From Calliopsis andreniformis (Eukaryota; Arthropoda; Insecta; Hymenoptera; Andrenidae): a stretch of DNA of 64,000 bases. The position numbers and the translations under genes were made by a program. The notes beneath the pieces were generated by a model. That model ran no database searches, was not told where the DNA came from, and saw nothing but the letters and a program-made list of their open reading frames with translations. The stretch covers positions 16,532,961-16,596,960 of the forward strand of contig NC_135071.1 of the NCBI RefSeq assembly GCF_051401765.1, written 5' to 3'. Below, piece by piece: positions 45,549 through 58,960 of this stretch (within the stretch, counting starts at the first letter, position 1; each line of letters starts with the position of its first letter).

Positions 45549-47229
45549 GTTTGGCGGTTGGGTAAGGGTTCGATGTTTACACGCCGCCGGTGATTCGTCG
45601 GCGGATGTGTGTGGACCGTGGTGCCCTGGTGTGCTCGTCGGCGTTACCTCCTCGCGTGGATTCCGCGAGGCTGCATAGCCACCGTACACAGCGCGAGAGG
45701 GTACGAGGTGTTTGGTCACCGTCGTAACCTCGCCTCCCCTTCTCGCGGGCTTCTGCTGTAATCCTTTCGGCCAGAGAATCGACGGAACTCGGCTCTGCCT
45801 CCGCGCGATATACGAAGGAACCGGGAACGAAGCCCGAACGAATCGGCAAACTCGCGGTCGATGGATCTCTCACGATCACCTCCTCGGGGGGTCTGTCGCA
45901 CTGCACACTTGACCAACAAAATTTTACAAGATGTATCCACGGGACCCCGCGGGCGAATTCGCGAGAATCACGCGCGATCACTGAACACTGTGCTGACACA
46001 CTTTAATTCCAATTATCCGTAGGCACGGCGAGCCTCGTCGAACAGCCTCGTCTCCCGGCGGCGATAATGCAATAGTCGCGCGTGGGACTCGGGAAGGAAA
46101 AAAAACACACGGGTTCTGCGATCCCTCGGCCCGACGCCTGTCTCTTTCTGCCACGAAGGTGGTAGAGTATCTCTCCCTGGGTCCTCTCGGTGCGTGCGAA
46201 ACTCCTCTTCTATGGATACTCTCGAACTACTTTGTTTTCGGTGCCTCTCACCACGCTCGTGCCGAGCGTTCGTTCGCGGCGCACGAGCCACTGCGTCGAC
46301 GAGGAGCACGACGATTCGCCACGGGCATAATTTTCCACGGGGGAAAAGGCACGTAGAACGACACTCTCTCCTCCTCGCCAACCGTCGCAACAACGACGAG
46401 TCGCGCACTGACTGGCCGTCGACGAACCGTGAGGAATATTCCCTCGGCGACCGGCTCGAGAGTGGAAGGAGAGGAGGTGGCGAAGAGTGGTGGTAACCAA
46501 GAGTGGGGAGGAAAGAGAGAGAGGGGAGTGAGACGACGGTGGAGGTGGAGTGAAGAACCCTCGGCGTGTGTGACGAGTCAAAGACGAGCGGGAGAGTCAA
46601 TGTGCTCCCCGAGAGGGGAAGTTTTTCGGCTGAGGGGTGGGGAGGGACGTAGGAGAAGTAACACGGCGAGAACCGGCACGAAAGGCACCGCAGCTGAGCC
46701 GCTACTAGATCCAAGAGATGCGTCCCTGTGCCGTGCCACCGCTCGAACCTTCGTATGTGTGCGTCCCTTGGACTCCTGATCCCGCGGTTCTTCCCTGGAC
46801 TGCTATCCCTGCTCGTACGCACGCTCCCACCGAACCAGCTCGAACGGTTTCCGCGCCACTAACAGGCAACACTAGCGCCACACAGCGGTAACTCCGGGAA
46901 GCACTGTAAAAACCATCGACTGCTCACGAAACACTGGCCGCGCGGTCGACGACAGATGGCGAGTCAGATCTCGGGTCGCGTGGACGAACGTAGGGGGAAC
47001 TTTCTGGCCACAAAAGTCCTGCCGGTATGTGCGCGCGCCTGGCGAAAGGATCTCTGTCTCTCTCTGCGCGACAGTATTCCTCGGTCAGGCAAATCTCGCT
47101 GTCCTTCTCCAACTCGGCGAGAGAACTCTCGTATACGATCGTAAACTACACGACACGCGTGCGCCTTGACGTTCCTGTAACCACGCGTACGCGCCCGTGC
47201 GTTTACGCCACGGAGTGCAACCCTCGACT
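45549..47229 (-). other. Dl: Probable Delta 5'UTR
   Basis: If transcription starts at the candidate initiator near 47229 and no 5' intron exists, the leader is about 1.7 kb. It is GC- and CpG-rich with a CT-rich stretch on the sense strand (plus-strand GA-rich 46460-46560). It contains several ATGs, including one in frame with Delta at 45719. Long open frames here (for example 269 residues at 46013-46822 minus) are compositional. A 5' intron cannot be excluded. Confidence 0.35.
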
Positions 47230-47262
47230 GGAGGTAGTAAGCCGGGAGCACCCCTACTTATA
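47225..47262 (-). promoter_or_regulatory. Dl: Candidate Delta core promoter (TATA + initiator)
   Basis: On the minus strand TATAAG lies at 47262-47257. A CCAGTC initiator-like motif has its A at 47229, 33 bp downstream, close to the usual insect TATA-initiator spacing. It is the only TTATAA-type site I see between here and exon 1. A 22-bp GC palindrome lies immediately upstream. Function is inferred from motif and spacing only. Confidence 0.4.
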
Positions 47263-47269
47263 ATTGTGG

Positions 47270-47291
47270 TCCCGCCGGGCCCCCGGCGGGA
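47270..47291. repeat. 22-bp perfect GC palindrome
   Basis: TCCCGCCGGG, then CC, then CCCGGCGGGA: a perfect 10-bp inverted repeat, 7 bp upstream of the candidate TATA box. It could be a dimeric factor site or a cruciform; no factor is assigned. Confidence 0.85.
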
Positions 47292-50200
47292 GGGGTTGCC
47301 CGACCAGAGGGGTGGTGGGTAGCGGCTGCGCCGGTGGCACGACGCGAGGAGCCTTCCGAGAGGGGCACGGGGGAGCCTGGGCGAGGGGCCAGCAGATAGG
47401 GTAGAGGGAGGGGAGGGGGATGGTAAAGAGGCAGCTGCAGGCCGGCTGCACGCGCCCACCCCCACCACCGACCGTAGCCCCTGTACGACACCCCAGCCAC
47501 TCGTGCGGACTTCTTGCCTGCCTGCTCGTCTGTCGTGGACTCCTCGGGGCGCCTGTCTCCCCTCCACCCCTCTTTCTTTTTCCCCCTGCTTCGCCTCTGC
47601 CCCCCCTCGCCGCCTCCCTTAGCCATCGTATCTCTCGTGGTCCCCCTCCCCGCCCAGCACGCTTTTCTGCCGCCCTCCCCGCGCCGCTCGTTGCACCGGT
47701 TACACTCCCCTGGTTGTCTCGTCGTGTCTCTGTTCCCCACGAGCCAAGATAACTCGCGTACCCCATCCGACGGCACGCGCCGCGTGCCACCTCCTCCAGT
47801 GACGTCATACCCTTCTTTTTAAGCGCATTACGCTCCTTACGCGCCCAGCCACGGCTCGCGAGGCGAAGCTGCGTCGCGACGCGCGTGCCTCTGGCAACGT
47901 GGATCGCGATGGTCTCGACGTTGGGGTTGGGTGGCGTTTAGCTTCTGGGGGTTGATAGGTGACTGGGAGGAAGGACATGATTCGTGGGTGAGGGGACGCG
48001 TTGTGTTGGGTTGATGGAGAGATGAGAACTGGGCCTGTTTTGGGGCCCATTCGGGTGCTTCACGCCACTTGTTTCCCGTGCTTTTATTGTGTAGAGGGAA
48101 TATGCGATTTTTTGACTCGAGGGGATACCTAGTGGTTCTTCGTTATAAGCCCATTCGTCCTATATTCACTGTGTCTTAACAGTAATTACAGTGAAAGAGC
48201 CTTTTCTTGCATACTTTATTACTCGTGTCTTTCTTCCACAACTCCAAATATAATCGTGAATGAATAGTGAGCATATATCGAAAACCCCCTGTACGTACTC
48301 TAAAAACATTCTGGAATGGACCCTATGTTAAGTGCAGGTCACTTGAAAAATGAAAAATAATATCGCTTCGTCATTTGCCTGCAAGTTGAAGCAATCGGTG
48401 GGCGACTCGCTTCGAGCTTGGGTCCGCGATCGCCAGACGCTTTTCTCTCGCCACCCTTCCGTAACACGCAACAGTCTCCTGGGCCGGTCTGACGTCACTC
48501 GCAAAACCTGATGGGGCTCGCCCCACTCGTCGTCCCCCCGAACAAAACGCATAAGTACTACGAGTGTGTACGGGGTGACAGATTATTACTGCTCGCATAC
48601 TGGCTCCTCGCGGGCCTTTGTGCTCGGAGCATAATGCCCTGGACCTGTCTCGGCCATGCATCGATATCCCCCCATTGTTCCCCGGCGCGAATCGCATTTT
48701 TCGCCCTCTCCTCCCCTTTTATTTAGCTCTCGCAGCCTGTCCCGCAAAGTGCCTACAGCCAATGGTCGCTCGTAAATTCAACGTTACGACTCGGCTCACC
48801 GACTAACACTCGTGTCGTTGGATTCCTCAACTCTTAATAGCTGGGTCTCAGGAGTTAGAGTCTTCTTGGAGTTATAGCCTCTGCTCGCTGTGATCACTTG
48901 CCACATTACTAAAATTTAAGACACACGTTTCAGAGATTAACTTTCGCAGCGTTGGCAATTGGAGTTCGTCTCATCAGAAGCGAAAACAGGTCTAGGAAGT
49001 TCGTAGAAGATATAGCGTCAAGTTTGTACGAAGTTTTATCGTATTTTTGAATGAAAGATTCTCAGATTGAAGGAGTACGTGCGATTAATGCACGGAGAGA
49101 AAGGAAGGAAGGTGCATTGCAGGCAGGGGGACGAGATCGTGGCCACGTAATCAAGTAAACAGACCAACGAGGAGTGATAAGGTGTCACGAGGCAGAAAGA
49201 AGCCTTTGTTGTTTTCGTGGCGTGCACCGCAGGGACGAGGCGACCATGGTGCCCGTAGGTGTATGGTATACTTCCGGTCACGAGGTGGTTCAACAGGTCA
49301 GACCAACGGGGGAGCCAGATGGAACCACTTCCGGCCCCGCTTCTACCACCACGCCACCAGTTCCTCCTTTTCATTGCGTGCCCTTTGCGCGCCATCTCCT
49401 ACTTGTTTCGCACTTTTGCTTCTTTCTTAATGCCACTTGTGTTTGCCAAATGATATTCTTATATTCAATTCATGATGTAAGAGAAATTTTCTTCTAATAT
49501 TTTCAGAGAATACATTGCAGGGCTCACAATAATATTATCTAGGTCTTGAAACGTTGATTCATGACTGGGTTAAGACTTGATTTATCCAAGACAGTGAGAC
49601 CAAAAAGGAGACTTAGGTGTATCTAAGCATTTAGATTGTGCATTTAATGCATTATTAATGCATTTTTCGATTGCCCATTTACTGAGACATTTGACATCTC
49701 AAGCCTCCAGATATTGGGACATTTACCTTAGATTTCAAAGTCAGAGTACAGTGGAAAACTTGATCAACCAAGTCTAGGTACATAATCTGCATTCTCTATC
49801 TGTCTTATTCAAGACTTCAATTACCTACTCGAAGCATTATCGACAAAGGTACACCAGAATCAAAAGTGGATCTCAGTCCCTAACTCAACACCCATCTAAC
49901 GAAGCCCAAAAAATAATGCACGAAAAGAACACTTGAATTTCGCCTCAAATCCTAAACCAATTAATCAAACTTTTACCACACAATGTGTCCCTATCATATT
50001 CCAGGTGAAGCTCGTCATTTCTCCGATCTCTCCCAATTGCTTCCTCCATCATCACTCTTCCGCCCCAAAAATAAACCCACCGCTTCGAAAGCACCGAATC
50101 GAAGGGCCCGCAAAGTGCCTGGTTGTCTCCGAAATTCAAGATTCCCCGCGCACCTGTCCACCCCGTGAACGCATACTCGCGCACCTATGCACCGGGGTTC

Positions 50201-50570
50201 TGGTGCAAGGCCTGCACGTAGACCAGGGACGCTTGGTTTGGTCGATACCACGTGAATCCGTCACGCGACTCCCTTTCGTTCCTTTCTTCGTCGGCGGCTG
50301 CTTCCATTCATACGTGCCGCCATATAGAAGAGAACGTGCATACGTACGAGCCTCGTGGACGCACATGCGCTCGTTGCACTGGTATGCGTACTTAGGCGTA
50401 CTCAATGAACCGCCTTTGGCTCGGCAGCGGTGTCTAGCGGCCGACGTGCGTGTACCGAAGCGAAATCGCTCCACCGATTATGATTGCTAGTCTGCGGTCA
50501 TCGTTCACGGCTCGCCCCGCGAGACCGTCTATTTACGCGGTCCTAACACTTTATCGGTTCGTTAATCCCC

Positions 50571-50591
50571 GATCGATCGATCGATCGATCG
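50571..50591. repeat. (GATC)5 tract
   Basis: Five uninterrupted GATC units, a self-complementary simple repeat in upstream DNA. Confidence 0.9.
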
Positions 50592-53500
50592 CGCAGCCGT
50601 GCGCGAATAACCGGTGATTTCCTACATCCCTCCCGCCTCCGTTTTTTGTACCGATGTCGCCCATCTGCTTGTTTATTCGGGTCCCTCGGCGAGCTTAATT
50701 TCTGTTTGATTGCAGCATCTGCCGCGGCGGGGTAGGCGAAGAAGGAGAAAGGGGTAATTCTCTAAATCGTTGAAGAAGGAGGGACGATGGGATTTCTTGG
50801 GCCCTGGCATCGTCAGAAGCGACGGCGCGCGCGCCTCTCGCCTGGTAATAGCCGTGAAATCGAGTTACGAAATTATGAACGTTCACGTGGCTCCGGGGCA
50901 CGCTGGCCCCTCTACCTCCCCGCGAACTGGACGTCGTAAAATACAATGTGGCCGACGTGCTGTCGTTAATTCGATTAATTGCGCGTTTCGATCGCACGCG
51001 CACGGTATGTCCCTGGAGTCGAATTTCGTCGGGTGTCCTCCGCTCACGAGAGCCAGCGCAGGTGAAGCGCGGAAATTGCTCGGCACGGATCGACCGAGCA
51101 GTGATCGTAGATACCTCGATTATGCTAATTAGCTTCGTCGTTCTGGCGCGAGCGTTGCCCCCTCTGATAAGGGGACGAGACCGAAGCTGCCATGCACGGT
51201 GGCTGGTTTCATTCATGGTGTGGGTGAAAAGTTGGAGTGCTGGTTGTGGAGGCAGAGGATGACGAGTTTGGTGATTTTTATGGAAGCATGATGATTGAGA
51301 CCTTGGACGATATGTACAGGGTGATTTTTTCGCTGTGGACTCAAAAATGTATAATCGCAACGAAATCGTGCGTTAAAATATCGCTCGTGGGTATTGGCTC
51401 TGAGATTGAGATTGAGATTGGGACTAATTGCGACATCTAACTTTTGAAACCTTCGAGCATTGAAATCTTTGAATATTCAAGCTATATAAATTGTCTAATT
51501 TTTAAGGTATTTTTCAAATAATGAACTTAAAAACCTCTCTTATCTTTTGTCCCATCTTACTGGTGGACATCGACTTATCTCAGCGACCAAAAGAAAGCTG
51601 CTTTCGTGTCGCGCTATGCTAAATAATTCTTATCTCACAGAATTATTGCCTCCAGTGAGGACGATCCACCATTCGCGTTCTCTTAATTAGACGCATATAG
51701 GTATGATATAAATTCTACCATATCGTAATTCCGAGATACGCGACTATAAGCGACTGTAAGCGACAGGTGGATCTTGTGTTGTTTGCACGATGTCGAGGGT
51801 GGCAGCGGGGAGTTCTCCTGTTTGTAGGACCCTCTGGATTCTCAGGCCCAAAAGAGGCCCCGAAGCCGCCTGTTTACCTCGCAAGCACTGCATTCAATCC
51901 TTCACTTTGTTTGACTTCCCGTGTTGTCTGGTCGTTTGACTTTATCAACGTGTGATTATCTATCCTCGCTGCTGGGTGTCTGAGAAAATTCAGCTTACTT
52001 TTTAATCGTTACGAGCTTGCACACAACACTTTTCTACGTTTTAATGAGTCTCCGTACGTCTTATATCTCTATAAATAAATCGAGTGAGAAACCTGTTTCT
52101 TAGGTTTTATAGACTCACTGCAATAGGTTCCGAGATTATAACGAGTAGAGATAACACTTCTATCTTCTCATGATATTTTATAGCAGCTTGAGGCCCATTT
52201 CTATACAGCACTGAATCCATCACTTCACACATTCACGTCAACATTTCAATCATACTTAGTCCATGTGAAATGAGTTTAGGTATCCACAGGAAATAAGGCA
52301 GAGGATCGTTAAGTTGTCGCGTGCACGTTGATTGCCTCTGAAAGAGTCACATAAAGTTACATACATAGAGAGGTTCGTGACGAAGAATACGCAATCGCGT
52401 TTAGTCGGGTTGGACTCGTTTATTAGGTATCCTGTTGGATCACGGTGATTCATGTAATGACTCGTAATCCTCTGGTAGAATCCCCTTAATGCTCGTGCGA
52501 CGTTTCCAGCCGATTGGCGGAGATTTATCGAGGGTCGATTGGTACCTTAAGAGGGGCCAGTCCAGAAGCCCTTGCGGCACAGGCGATCTCGCGTTTCTCT
52601 CGGCCGTGCGCATTCTAAAAGCTCCGACAGGCCAGTTCGGTCACGACGCACGAATTAAAGTCTCTTTACAGCTGCCGTTCAACCGTGAATCGATCTCGAC
52701 AGAATTATTACTCCTCGCGCTCCAATGGTCCCTGTAGGCTCATGTCAGTGACAATAGGAAAGGTAAAAACTACGGCTCTTAATTTTCATTCTCCTATTCT
52801 TAATCCTCAACTGTCGAAAATAAGAACTCTCGACGACAGCGAAAAGGGAAAATTAATTACCTGTAGCGTCATAGGAGACAGTAGAACTTAAATATTGCGG
52901 AGTGGAATTTTTCTTAAAAACAAATTTAGATTTTATAGAAGTAGCAATTATGGCTTTATGTAGTAAAAGATATTTCACGAAATGAAATCAGAAATGGAAA
53001 TTTTTTATTTGTGGCGGTCCTAAAATTTGGGCCTCAGTCCCAAAATAACTAACATCTGGTGCATCGAGCAAATTCGACAGACAGAAGCGTCTGTTACTTT
53101 TCCCAAATTTATTTTAACACAAGTTAATTCACCTTGTGTCATTTCTACCATACGGCCCAATTTCCTCCACAAGCCGACCCTCGCTTCCTCATTTACAAAT
53201 CATAAAATTTACCTGAAAAAATGTGCGAACATCAAATTCTCATCAGCTTCAAAGCCTCTCGACACATATCGTCCCATCCCTCGTAAGGCCCCGAAATACT
53301 CGCCGATAATGATATCCAGCGAGTGGATATAAAATCGAACGTGGGTCCCTGAAACTCTTCCGCATTCATTTCGGGCACAATGTCCCAGTTTACGAGCGGC
53401 GCGGGGCCACCGTAGCATCGCAAGACACCCCGGAGTAGTCGGGGACCGAGAACAGCAGGAATGGGCCTCTTGTTCGGGCCGCGGCAGGTGGTGGGGGTAG

Positions 53501-55527
53501 CTGGCACGCGTGCCACGCGCCCGATCGTTGCCGAGCTCGGGCGAAAACGCACGAACCGCGCCCGATACAAATGATAATAATCTCTCTCTCTGCGCAGAGT
53601 GACCCTGCCGGGCATATTCCCCGCCGCACCCCGGGCCCAACACGATACGTATCGGGTGTTGCAGCTGCTGTTTCTCCCGTCGCGACCGACCGAGCCCTCT
53701 TTCTTTCTTTCCTTCTTCCTTCCGTTCCTTTCCTTCCCATACGCTACGCGGCCTCTTCCTGCTTACTCGCGCGGCCTGATTTCGTTCTCAGGGCCCAGCT
53801 TCCTAAACAAATAAGCCGTCGAGCGTGGACCTTGGTTTCCAGCCGAAATCCTCGAATACGATCGAGTCTCGCGTGGCGTTAAATCAAAGGATGATTAGGT
53901 CCACATCTAATTTGGGCCCACTGGGCCTCACAAACCCGTGTCAACAGGGGAATAATTTGGGAATGAGACAAAATCACGTGAAAATAACAACGTTGGAGTG
54001 TCGAGGCAACAGCACTCCACCCTCCAATTTCGCGGTGAGCAGTCATGGGGACCGAGGGTCCCCCAAGGATCCACTGTCCCATTTGCGATCACCAGCGTAA
54101 CGAACGCCGTAACCGCAGCCTGCCAAAACAAAAGCCTCGCTGTCCCTTCGGCCAACAAAGGGCCATTTTCACGTGATCGTCTCGCCCGCGCTGGGTTTCC
54201 ACGCGATCCTTGAACAGGCCCAAAGGTGGCACTGGTGGCGATGGGCAAAAAAGGCAGCACAATGCTGTGGAAGCGTTGGCACTCGAGGAGGAGGGGGAGA
54301 CACGTAGGAAAAGCTTCGATTTGCATCTGACTGGCTCGTTACCTGCGGCGCAACCGTCGTGGAAGAGGAGGTTCGTGCCGAAGAAGCGACCAGGGAGCAT
54401 CTGTTCTCCGCTTTTCTTTCGTCGGGATGAGGCAACTTGGGTCCGTGGACAGGGGGCGGTGCGGCGAGGGGCGGAGGGGCCTGGTGGTTCTTACTTAAAA
54501 ACGAGACGTATCTTCGCGGGCGAACGACAAAGGGTGGGGAGGGGATGGAACGAAGAGCATCGATACTCGACCTTCGAGGATCTCTCCTCTGTTCCTCCCC
54601 CCCTCCTTTTTCTTCTCGACGTTCTGCAGCTGGTTACCCCGAAGATCATTGGAAATTAATAGGCCTCTATAGAGTGACCGCACAGAAGGGAGGCGAGTAA
54701 CGGGTTGAAGAGATGCCCCGAGGATGCTTCGTCTCTCTCGAGAGAGGCTAGAAAAAAACGGGGGCCCAAGAATTTTGTGGTACAGCTGAGACACCCCTTT
54801 CACCGACATCTCGAATTATACGGGAGGGTTGACACACTCGGCGCGAAAAAAATGAGCAGACGATCTCTCGGCGACACCCGAGGCCGCGGAATCTTGGAGA
54901 CTTCGAGCAGGTAATCGAGAAGCGCGAATTTTTGGGGCAGACGATTTTGGGCTTTACGTTCACCATATTTCTAGAATAAATTCAGACTCTCCTGGTTGAA
55001 TTCTTTCTCGTTCTTTTTAATTGAATCGTTGGGAGAGTTCCATGGTCGTACGAAAATGTATTCGTCGAGACACTCGGCAATTCAGTCACATTCGACGCGG
55101 GCCACGAAAACACGGAGAATTTTGGTCGCACGGTGAACAAAAACGTCGGTGATTTCCATTTTACCTACATCGGCGCGTATGCCGGGAAGCCAGCGGTGAA
55201 AAATGGCCACGACGAATCGGTTGCGACACGTAGGATTTCGGAATGAACCACGCATAGCTCGGGCATTATTTGAGGGAACGCTCGGTCATTGTCGATGTCA
55301 CAATGCTTCCTTTATTCTGAATGGAGACAAGATTCTGGGAGCTTTTGAACTTTCGACGAATAATGAAACCGCGAGCAGAGTGCCTTAGAATGTGGAGAAT
55401 TGTGCAAGCAAAACATCTAAGTACACGCATGATGCAAGATTAGCTACATATTTAGGAGTGTGATGAACAGCTAAGGGCTGTCTAAGCGACTTGATTAAGG
55501 AGTACTCTTCGTATCCTGCGAGGATCA

Positions 55528-55722
55528 GTATGTTAATAGTCATACTAGGAGTGGTATGTTAATAGTCTTACTAAGAGTGTATCTTAATAATCCTACTAGG
55601 AATGGTATCTTAATAATGTTACTAAGAGTCGTATCTTAGTAATCCTATTAAGACTAGTATCTTAATAAGCTCTACTAGAAGTGGTGTCTTAATAGTCTCA
55701 CTAGAAGTGGTATCTCAATCTA
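55528..55722. repeat. Minisatellite, 26-27 bp unit, about 7.5 copies
   Basis: Units follow the pattern GTATCTTAATARTCCTACTARGAGTG with one to six changes each. Copies start near 55528, 55554, 55579, 55605, 55631, 55657 and 55684, with a partial copy at the end. It is AT-rich and non-coding, and no unit is frame-preserving. Confidence 0.85.
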
Positions 55723-56959
55723 ATACTGTTCCTTTTGTTGCTATAAAAAAAAGCAGTAGCTACTAAAATTATCCAAAAATGCAAAATACTAAATTTTACT
55801 TTCTTCCTGTAATTACTGCCTTTCTCCACAGTTGCACAATACAAAAGACTAAAAGCCTTATCTATAGTATTTTCAAGCCACTCAAAAACCTCCAAAAAAT
55901 TCGCTCCTTTTTACCACAGTTTAAGATCGTTTTCGTCTTCTCCTCGAAGTTCCCCTGTTCTGTCAACGATATCCTCGTCCAGGTGATTCCGTGACCGTGG
56001 AGAATCGACGCCGTGTCTTCGTCGATAAATCATGGACGTGCGACGTCGCGGCGATTGCGAGCCGCTTACGCGTACGCCCGACGCACTCCCATTAGCGCGA
56101 TGGATTCGCGTCACGTAGGAGCCGCGTGTGGGAAAGCGTGGAACAATACGCGCGCTCACGGCTATGACGAACCGCGCATTGTTATGGTAAAAACCGAGGA
56201 TTCCCTTGCCGCTTTAATCACTGGCGACGCCGCGATCGACGTGTAACTCGCGTCCTCTCCCTTGACACACGGGACCCTACGCGGGGCGAACCTTTCTCCT
56301 TCGATTCCCGGATTCTCTCAATTATTCGACGACATACACCTGCCTTCACGTGAGCTTCTCTTTATCTGCCTCTTTTGTGGAGGCAGACTAGGGTTTTTTA
56401 GGTGAATCCAGAGACGCTTGCATTTGGAGCTTGAAGTGTCATTTTTTTTTTTGTGGGGGTGTTTTGTATCGTGTCCTAAGTTATGAAGGAACCTTTGTGT
56501 CCTGAAAATTCTGAATTTTTAAACTTTGTGGGTTTGTAGTGAAGTATCTAGCAATTTTCTTTTTCTATTCTGTTTTTGGGGTATTGGTTCTTCTTGCTCT
56601 CTGTTGCAAATTTTAAAGAATTTCACGAACTAATTTCGTACGTAGAGTAGCAAAAACTAAGAGACTTTCACTTGAACAATGTTGTGATTTGTCTCCAAGA
56701 TGGGCCAGTGAGCTTATAAAGAAGATATATAGAGTTATTTCTTGCTATCATCAACTTTCCTAAAGCAGGTATCACCTGAGGTAAACGACCTTCCTGCTAC
56801 CTTGCTCGCCTTCCCTTTTTTATCGCAAGGCCTTCAACTTCGTCTTTGTATTCAGTGTTTCGATCCCCAGATGCTAATTGAAAGAGGAAGACTACTTTGT
56901 ACGTAACGCCATAAATCTGTGCGCACGGAAATACGAGAAACAGCTGAACCGAGTTTCAT

Positions 56960-57225
56960 TCTTAAAAATCTCTAATTAACATTAGATCGCAATCGCGTTA
57001 TTAATTGTTATTAACATCCACGGTAAATCACAATCATTACGTTTATAATTAATAGCCCCGCCTTGATTGGCGATTAATTCGCGGTAAATGATAATGGTTA
57101 AATCGGAGGGGAACGAAAAGCAACGCTCGCTGAATCACTAATTAATAATGAATCACGATCGCTGAATCGACGATCATCGTGGAATCACGATTGCGTTAAA
57201 TGTTTAATTAACATCCGTGTCCCGA
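56960..57225. promoter_or_regulatory. Candidate enhancer: TAAT-core cluster
   Basis: About a dozen TAAT/ATTA homeodomain cores (TAATTAA, TTATTAATTG, TATTAAC, TAATTAATA, GATTAATTC, CTAATTAATAATG, TTTAATTAAC) occur in about 250 bp, interleaved with repeated AATCACGAT-type words. It is about 9.8 kb upstream of the candidate promoter. Base composition alone raises the expected number, so this is a suggestion only. Confidence 0.3.
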
Positions 57226-58631
57226 GCGAATGTTGAATTTTAACATGCTTTAAACGAAATCGAGCTCGCGATGAAATAATTAAAAATATTAAAAATTTAT
57301 GAGAAAATTTGGAATTCTCGAATTGAACACTAAATTTCACACTAATTGTCCGCTGACACAGACCACTTATTCTCCATAAGTTTATAGCGAGTGAGTTCTC
57401 TAGAAGAAGAGAAAATAAAATTTTGTAAATAGTTATTTCACAACTAGTGAAATATATATTGTCTTAAAAAAAAAAAAAAATACTAATTTTAAACTTGACT
57501 TAAAGCTTCAAATCTATTCAATTTTTGAATGAACTATTCTCGAAATTTAATCGTCACACCTCCTATTTAATTTTCACTTAATTACCAAGTTTCCTGGCAA
57601 CAGTTGATGGGTTGCCTTCAATTGAAACTTGGTGCATCGAGCCGGGTGCACTGTCACGCTAATAAGGAGGCATGGGTGTGGGGTCCTCCGAGAGCCAGAG
57701 ACAACGAAATTAATTAACTTGCGATTCTCGACTTTGAAAGATCGACTGACAGTATTTAAGCAATGAAGATAAATAAGGCGTGGAGGAGTGATCCGTCTTC
57801 TCGCTTCATTAGGCGGCGTTCATCCATTTTAGCGAAATTGACCAACTGACGTAGTCAACGGACCAATCCCGACGATTATCTTGTCGGCTGCAGAATGACC
57901 CACGGCGTTATCCACCCCCTGTTCGTCAGCCTGAATTTTAATTAACTCTCTTTTCAAGCTTAATTGATTTGAGCTATGTGGGTGGAGCGAAGAAACAATT
58001 TTCGAAGAAATGTGTCAAACTTTTTAGAGTTGTTTGATGAAACTAGTCTAATTAATATTGTGAATATTATTGTATATTGAAAATTATTGAGAATATTGCA
58101 TACAATAGGAAACCTCTATATCAAGAAAAGAATTGAATAAATATTTGTGATAAAGATTGAAAAATCTTATTTATTATGGAAAATAAAATACCTAGCTACT
58201 GTTCTGATGTGGTTGTGTATTTTTAATTCTGTATTAAAGGAGGAAATGAACGTGTCCCAATACCTTTTATCTTCCCACACGTACACGTCCTCTACTTTCT
58301 TGAATAGCCGCAAGATGTTCCAGAAGAAAGGAAGAAAAAGATGCTGAGGAGCGACCAAAACAGGAAGACGGGACAGATGTTGCAAATAAAGGAAGAGAAT
58401 AGAAGATCAGGAGGATACGAAGAATGGCGTTGTTTCTGTAGCGGGACCAGGTTCCTTTATAAATTATCGTACTTCGTTGTTCAGCTAAATAGAAGTCAAC
58501 TCTTTGCGGTCGATGGAGGGGTGAGAGAAAACGGAACAGCAAGAAAGGGGCAGATGCGTAGGAAAGAAGTTCTTGAATTATGTCTCTGCTCCTTGCCGAT
58601 GCGAAGGTCAACCAAATACATAATCTAAGAA

Positions 58632-58960
58632 TTTCGAAAATTCGGTGACTGAATACCTTGAAAATTTGAAGATACGAAAGTTTAGTAATTTAGATAGTTA
58701 AAAATTGGAATATTTAAAGGTTTATGCACAGGCATACATATATAACACCTACAAACACGCTTGGTTTCCCTAATTACCCAAAGATGTTACTTTTCTATCG
58801 TTAATTATGCGATTGATAATGTAGATTGTACAGTTTAAGAATCTGAAAATTTGAATTTCAAAAATTCAAAATTTCAAAAATTCAAAAATTTAAAGACTTA
58901 TCAGTTGAAGATTTGAAAATGAAAATATTTCATAAGCTGAAGATTTGAAGATTTGATTTG
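58632..58960. repeat. ATTTGAA/TTCAAAA-type degenerate repeats
   Basis: Two patches (about 58635-58715 and 58845-58955) of AAAATTTGAA, TTCAAAAATTC and GAAGATTTGAA blocks, the same family as the intronic patches. They show the repeat is not confined to Delta introns. Confidence 0.6.

Noticed and set aside
46013..46822. 269-residue open frame on the minus strand
   Set aside because: It overlaps open frames on both strands in CpG-rich leader DNA, has Ser/Arg-rich composition and no recognisable domain.
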